From Plectrocnemia conspersa (Eukaryota; Arthropoda; Insecta; Trichoptera; Polycentropodidae): a stretch of 64,000 nt of DNA. The stretch is taken from contig VTFK01000024.1 of NCBI GenBank assembly GCA_009617715.1, forward strand, positions 806,001-870,000, written 5' to 3'. Below the pieces are notes generated by a model. That model ran no database searches and was not told where the DNA came from. It saw only the letters and a program-made list of their open reading frames with translations. Made by a program: the position numbers and the translations under genes. Positions 61,517 to 64,000 of the stretch are shown in pieces (the stretch's first letter is position 1; the number at the start of each line of letters is the position of its first letter).

Positions 61517-61571
61517 CATATGTTTAAAATATAGTAATAACAAAGTGTTAGTACTATATTTTAAACATATG
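61517..61571. repeat. Perfect 20-bp inverted repeat
   Basis: CATATGTTTAAAATATAGTA (61517-61536) and its exact complement (61552-61571) surround a 15-nt loop. Confidence 0.96.
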
Positions 61572-61579
61572 GAGCAATA

Positions 61580-62670
61580 TGTGAGATGCGACGTCTGTCT
61601 GTAGTTCTTCTGCTTATTTTCCCCTGAGAGATGAGATAGCTTAGTTTGTATTTTGAACTATACGTAGTTTTAGAACCTTCATTCTGTTTGGTTTGGGTTT
61701 GAACAGAAAATGGACGTTTCGCAACTGTCAAATAAAGTTTCTTAGACGTTTTAGAGCAGCATATAATTGCACTAGCGCCAATCAGTTAAATTATATTTAC
61801 GCTAGAAGAAATATATATATACTGGTGAAAATGTATTTGGACTTCACTAGTGAAAATGTATTTTCACTGAAAAATATAGAAAATATATTGGTCATGAGTA
61901 TGACATACATACATGCTTTTGGACTTCTAAATGTTAAATTATATATTCATAAAAATGTTATTTATATGGAATATAATATAACAAAATTTTAGGACATGAT
62001 AACTTAAGTTTGAATTATTTCGACATGAAACTATAAACTATAATTAATAATTCCATTAAGTTTGTTACATTTTTTGGGGTATAATGGCAACAATTAAAAA
62101 TATAAAGAAAAAATTGCTAATAAAATCTATAAGAGGTATAAAACGTTTTGAAAATATAAATTAAAATAAAATTTAGATTTATAAAAATATCAAATAAACA
62201 AATAATATTTTATATAAAGAATTAAAAAGTTAAAAACTAAGTTTAGAAAAATAATATTAATATTAAAAAAAAAAACATTTTTTTAAACAAAATTTTCATA
62301 AACAGTGAACTACTTAATTATTGCGTTTTTATATTTGACGGATTTTTATATAAATATAATTTATTATTTACTCTGGGCAGTTTTTACCCCGCGCTCACTC
62401 AATTCACGGTTATCAATTCTAAAACCATCAAAATAACACATAAGACGTGCCAACATCTGTTAGAATTCTTCAAAATGTCCGTCACAATAAATAGCGTAAT
62501 TTATTGCAAGCATTTCACACTGCCACACAATATCAAATTTCACAATATTTTATTTTAAAATTAACAATAAATTTATACAGTAAATTCTTCATAACTTTGA
62601 TTAACAATTGGTTCGAGACTTGACTAAGAATAAAAAATATCTTATTTTTTAATTTTTGTATTGAAAACTT
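61580..62670. other. AT-rich noncoding stretch
   Basis: A 99-codon plus-strand frame (61693-61992) is I/Y/N/L-rich with no recognisable domain; most of it is expected in DNA of this composition. Confidence 0.5.
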
Positions 62671-62681
62671 TTGCTTTTCAT

Positions 62682-62694
62682 CGCTAGATGGCAA
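62682..62694 (+). promoter_or_regulatory. CTCF-like motif
   Basis: CGCTAGATGGCAA matches the CTCF core (NCGC-NAG-TGGCA) in an otherwise AT-rich context. Low specificity. Confidence 0.2.
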
Positions 62695-62809
62695 CACATA
62701 AACATGTTTTATAACTTGATAATAATATAAGAAAGTGTGTATTTTAATTAGTTTATATCAATTTGCATGTGATAATATTTAATTAAATTGTATGTATAAC
62801 AATTTTATT

Positions 62810-63520
62810 TAAAGGCCATACACGCTTGATTGGAACTGTTGTGCAAAAATGAAAGGTGCAACATTTACAATGCCAATAAATTCAACCGAACCATACACAT
62901 TGTGTTTATGTTCAAGCACATGGTTCACCCCCGTGCGCGACGTTTAAATATTTTCATTGGGATTCGAAACATGGAAAAAATGCTTGTGAAAGATTTTCGA
63001 TTTTGTTTCCATTAGGGTTCATTCAGACAGAAAGGGCTCGATGGCTATTTATTATACACGCCAGAATGAACAACCAGAAATGTTTGCACACGTTATAGCT
63101 CTAGCTGCTGGAAAAATACACATATGTTTGATTTATGGCCTAACCGTGATTAATAAAGGTGACATAGGAAACACATGGGGATTCTCGAAGCACGCTTTCG
63201 AGTGAAATACCTTTGTGTGCGATTAAAATAAACGATCCAAGAAATTTTATACACGATGCTTTTTTTAGGAGGGTTGCAAAGAAGATAATCTCTGTGTTTT
63301 GAGTAGCTGTGTTTTTTGCATCGAAGGGCGCAGAATAAAAAATGTTGAACATTGCCAATGGGCGTTTATATGAAAAAGGCTAGTTTGCCTTGGCGAAATG
63401 ACAGGCCATTTTTTATGGCTAGGCATACTAACCATTATGGCCAAAGCTTGTTATAAAGCGAGCTTACCGAGCGGGTGCGAGAGTAGAGACGTAAGAAAAA
63501 AACTACACGCCCATTGAAGA
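62810..63520. promoter_or_regulatory. GC-balanced candidate regulatory block (long)
   Basis: About 700 bp of mixed composition with many non-repetitive words, including CTAACCGTGATTAATAAAGG, CTAGCTGCTGG and GGCATACTAACCATTATGGCC. Frames of 61 and 72 codons are not recognisable. It is the longest block of unique-looking noncoding DNA in the right part of the window. Confidence 0.4.
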
Positions 63521-63524
63521 AAAT

Positions 63525-64000
63525 ACTAAGTGGCACAGTGGTAAAATTATAAATTAAATTAATTTATACAAATACAATTACTGCTTATATAGCTTTTTTC
63601 ATTTTAGATATATTGAAAATTAAATTTTTAATCGTTAATTGAAATAAAAATAGAGTAAGATTAATAAATAATGCTTTTGACAAAAATTACTTGGTTATTT
63701 TTAATGAGAATCTATTTTTTATAGGTATAATTTATGTCTATATACCATGTGACAATATAAAATATATTTTATTATTTTTTCATAAAAAAAATATATTGTT
63801 CAATATTAATTTATATGTAAGAGTCTTCCGAGCCTTCCAATTACATTTCACGCAACTTATTTTTTTTTTTCACACATGTTTTTTACTTTCTTCTGATTTA
63901 AGTTATGATTGCTTTTTATACATATTATTACTATTATATAATTTTAATGATGAATCAATTCCAGACAACAGACATTATTTTTATAATTTAATTTTGTAGA
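63525..64000. other. AT-rich noncoding stretch at window edge
   Basis: F/I/Y-rich frame at 63691-63999 runs to the window edge and looks incidental. Confidence 0.5.

Overview
The window looks like a piece of an insect nuclear genome. It is very AT-rich, has eukaryotic tRNA genes with pol III T-run terminators, carries several families of decayed insect transposons, and contains one exon that encodes most of a Runt DNA-binding domain ending at a consensus GT splice donor. The insect order cannot be fixed from what is visible. Almost all of the window is intronic or intergenic DNA of a developmental-regulator locus. The only well-supported protein-coding sequence of the host is the Runx exon at 28816-29221 on the minus strand. 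The rest of that gene (the end of the Runt domain and the C-terminal VWRPY region) was not found within the window, so the downstream intron appears to exceed about 28 kb.

Layout. 1-2.1 kb: tRNA-Asp, then a dispersed repeat carrying a perfect 23-bp hairpin. 2.5-7.5 kb: GC-rich islands, dispersed repeat copies, and an unusual cluster of palindromes (4.06-5.08 kb). 7.9-8.7 kb: a truncated and an intact tRNA-Glu, with a duplicate at 19.0-20.0 kb that has two more tRNA-Glu genes. 8.9-10.1 kb: a tandem array of a repeat of about 433 bp, with one inverted single copy at 30.3-30.7 kb. 13-18 kb: more dispersed repeats, a broken Tigger/pogo-type transposon (16.34-17.35 kb) and a long (TA)n tract. 20.1-20.7 kb: a mariner relic. 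22.3-25.2 kb: several GC-balanced blocks of unknown role. 26.1 kb: tRNA-Trp. 26.85-27.75 kb: a mariner/Tc-like relic. 28.3-28.7 kb: a fragment of a transposon-associated insect protein, lying about 100 bp from the Runx splice donor. 28.8-29.3 kb: the Runx exon. 31-38 kb: an AT desert, a GC-balanced block, a degenerate satellite of about 190 bp, and a CpG-rich island that could be a promoter. 39-54 kb: an AT-rich background punctuated by GC-balanced islands (candidate conserved regulatory elements) and three tRNA-like relics. 55.5-57.1 kb: a 5'-truncated non-LTR retrotransposon. 58.03-60.12 kb: a structurally complete but coding-dead hAT transposon with terminal repeats and a perfect 8-bp target duplication. 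60.5-64 kb: further GC-balanced islands and an inverted pair of a repeat seen also at 17.4 kb.

No operon-like or defence-system gene set is present. The biology most worth following is the regulatory landscape of the Runx gene (GC-balanced islands, a CpG-rich candidate promoter about 8.4 kb upstream of the exon, CTCF-like motifs) and the unusually regular palindromes and duplicated tRNA-Glu units.
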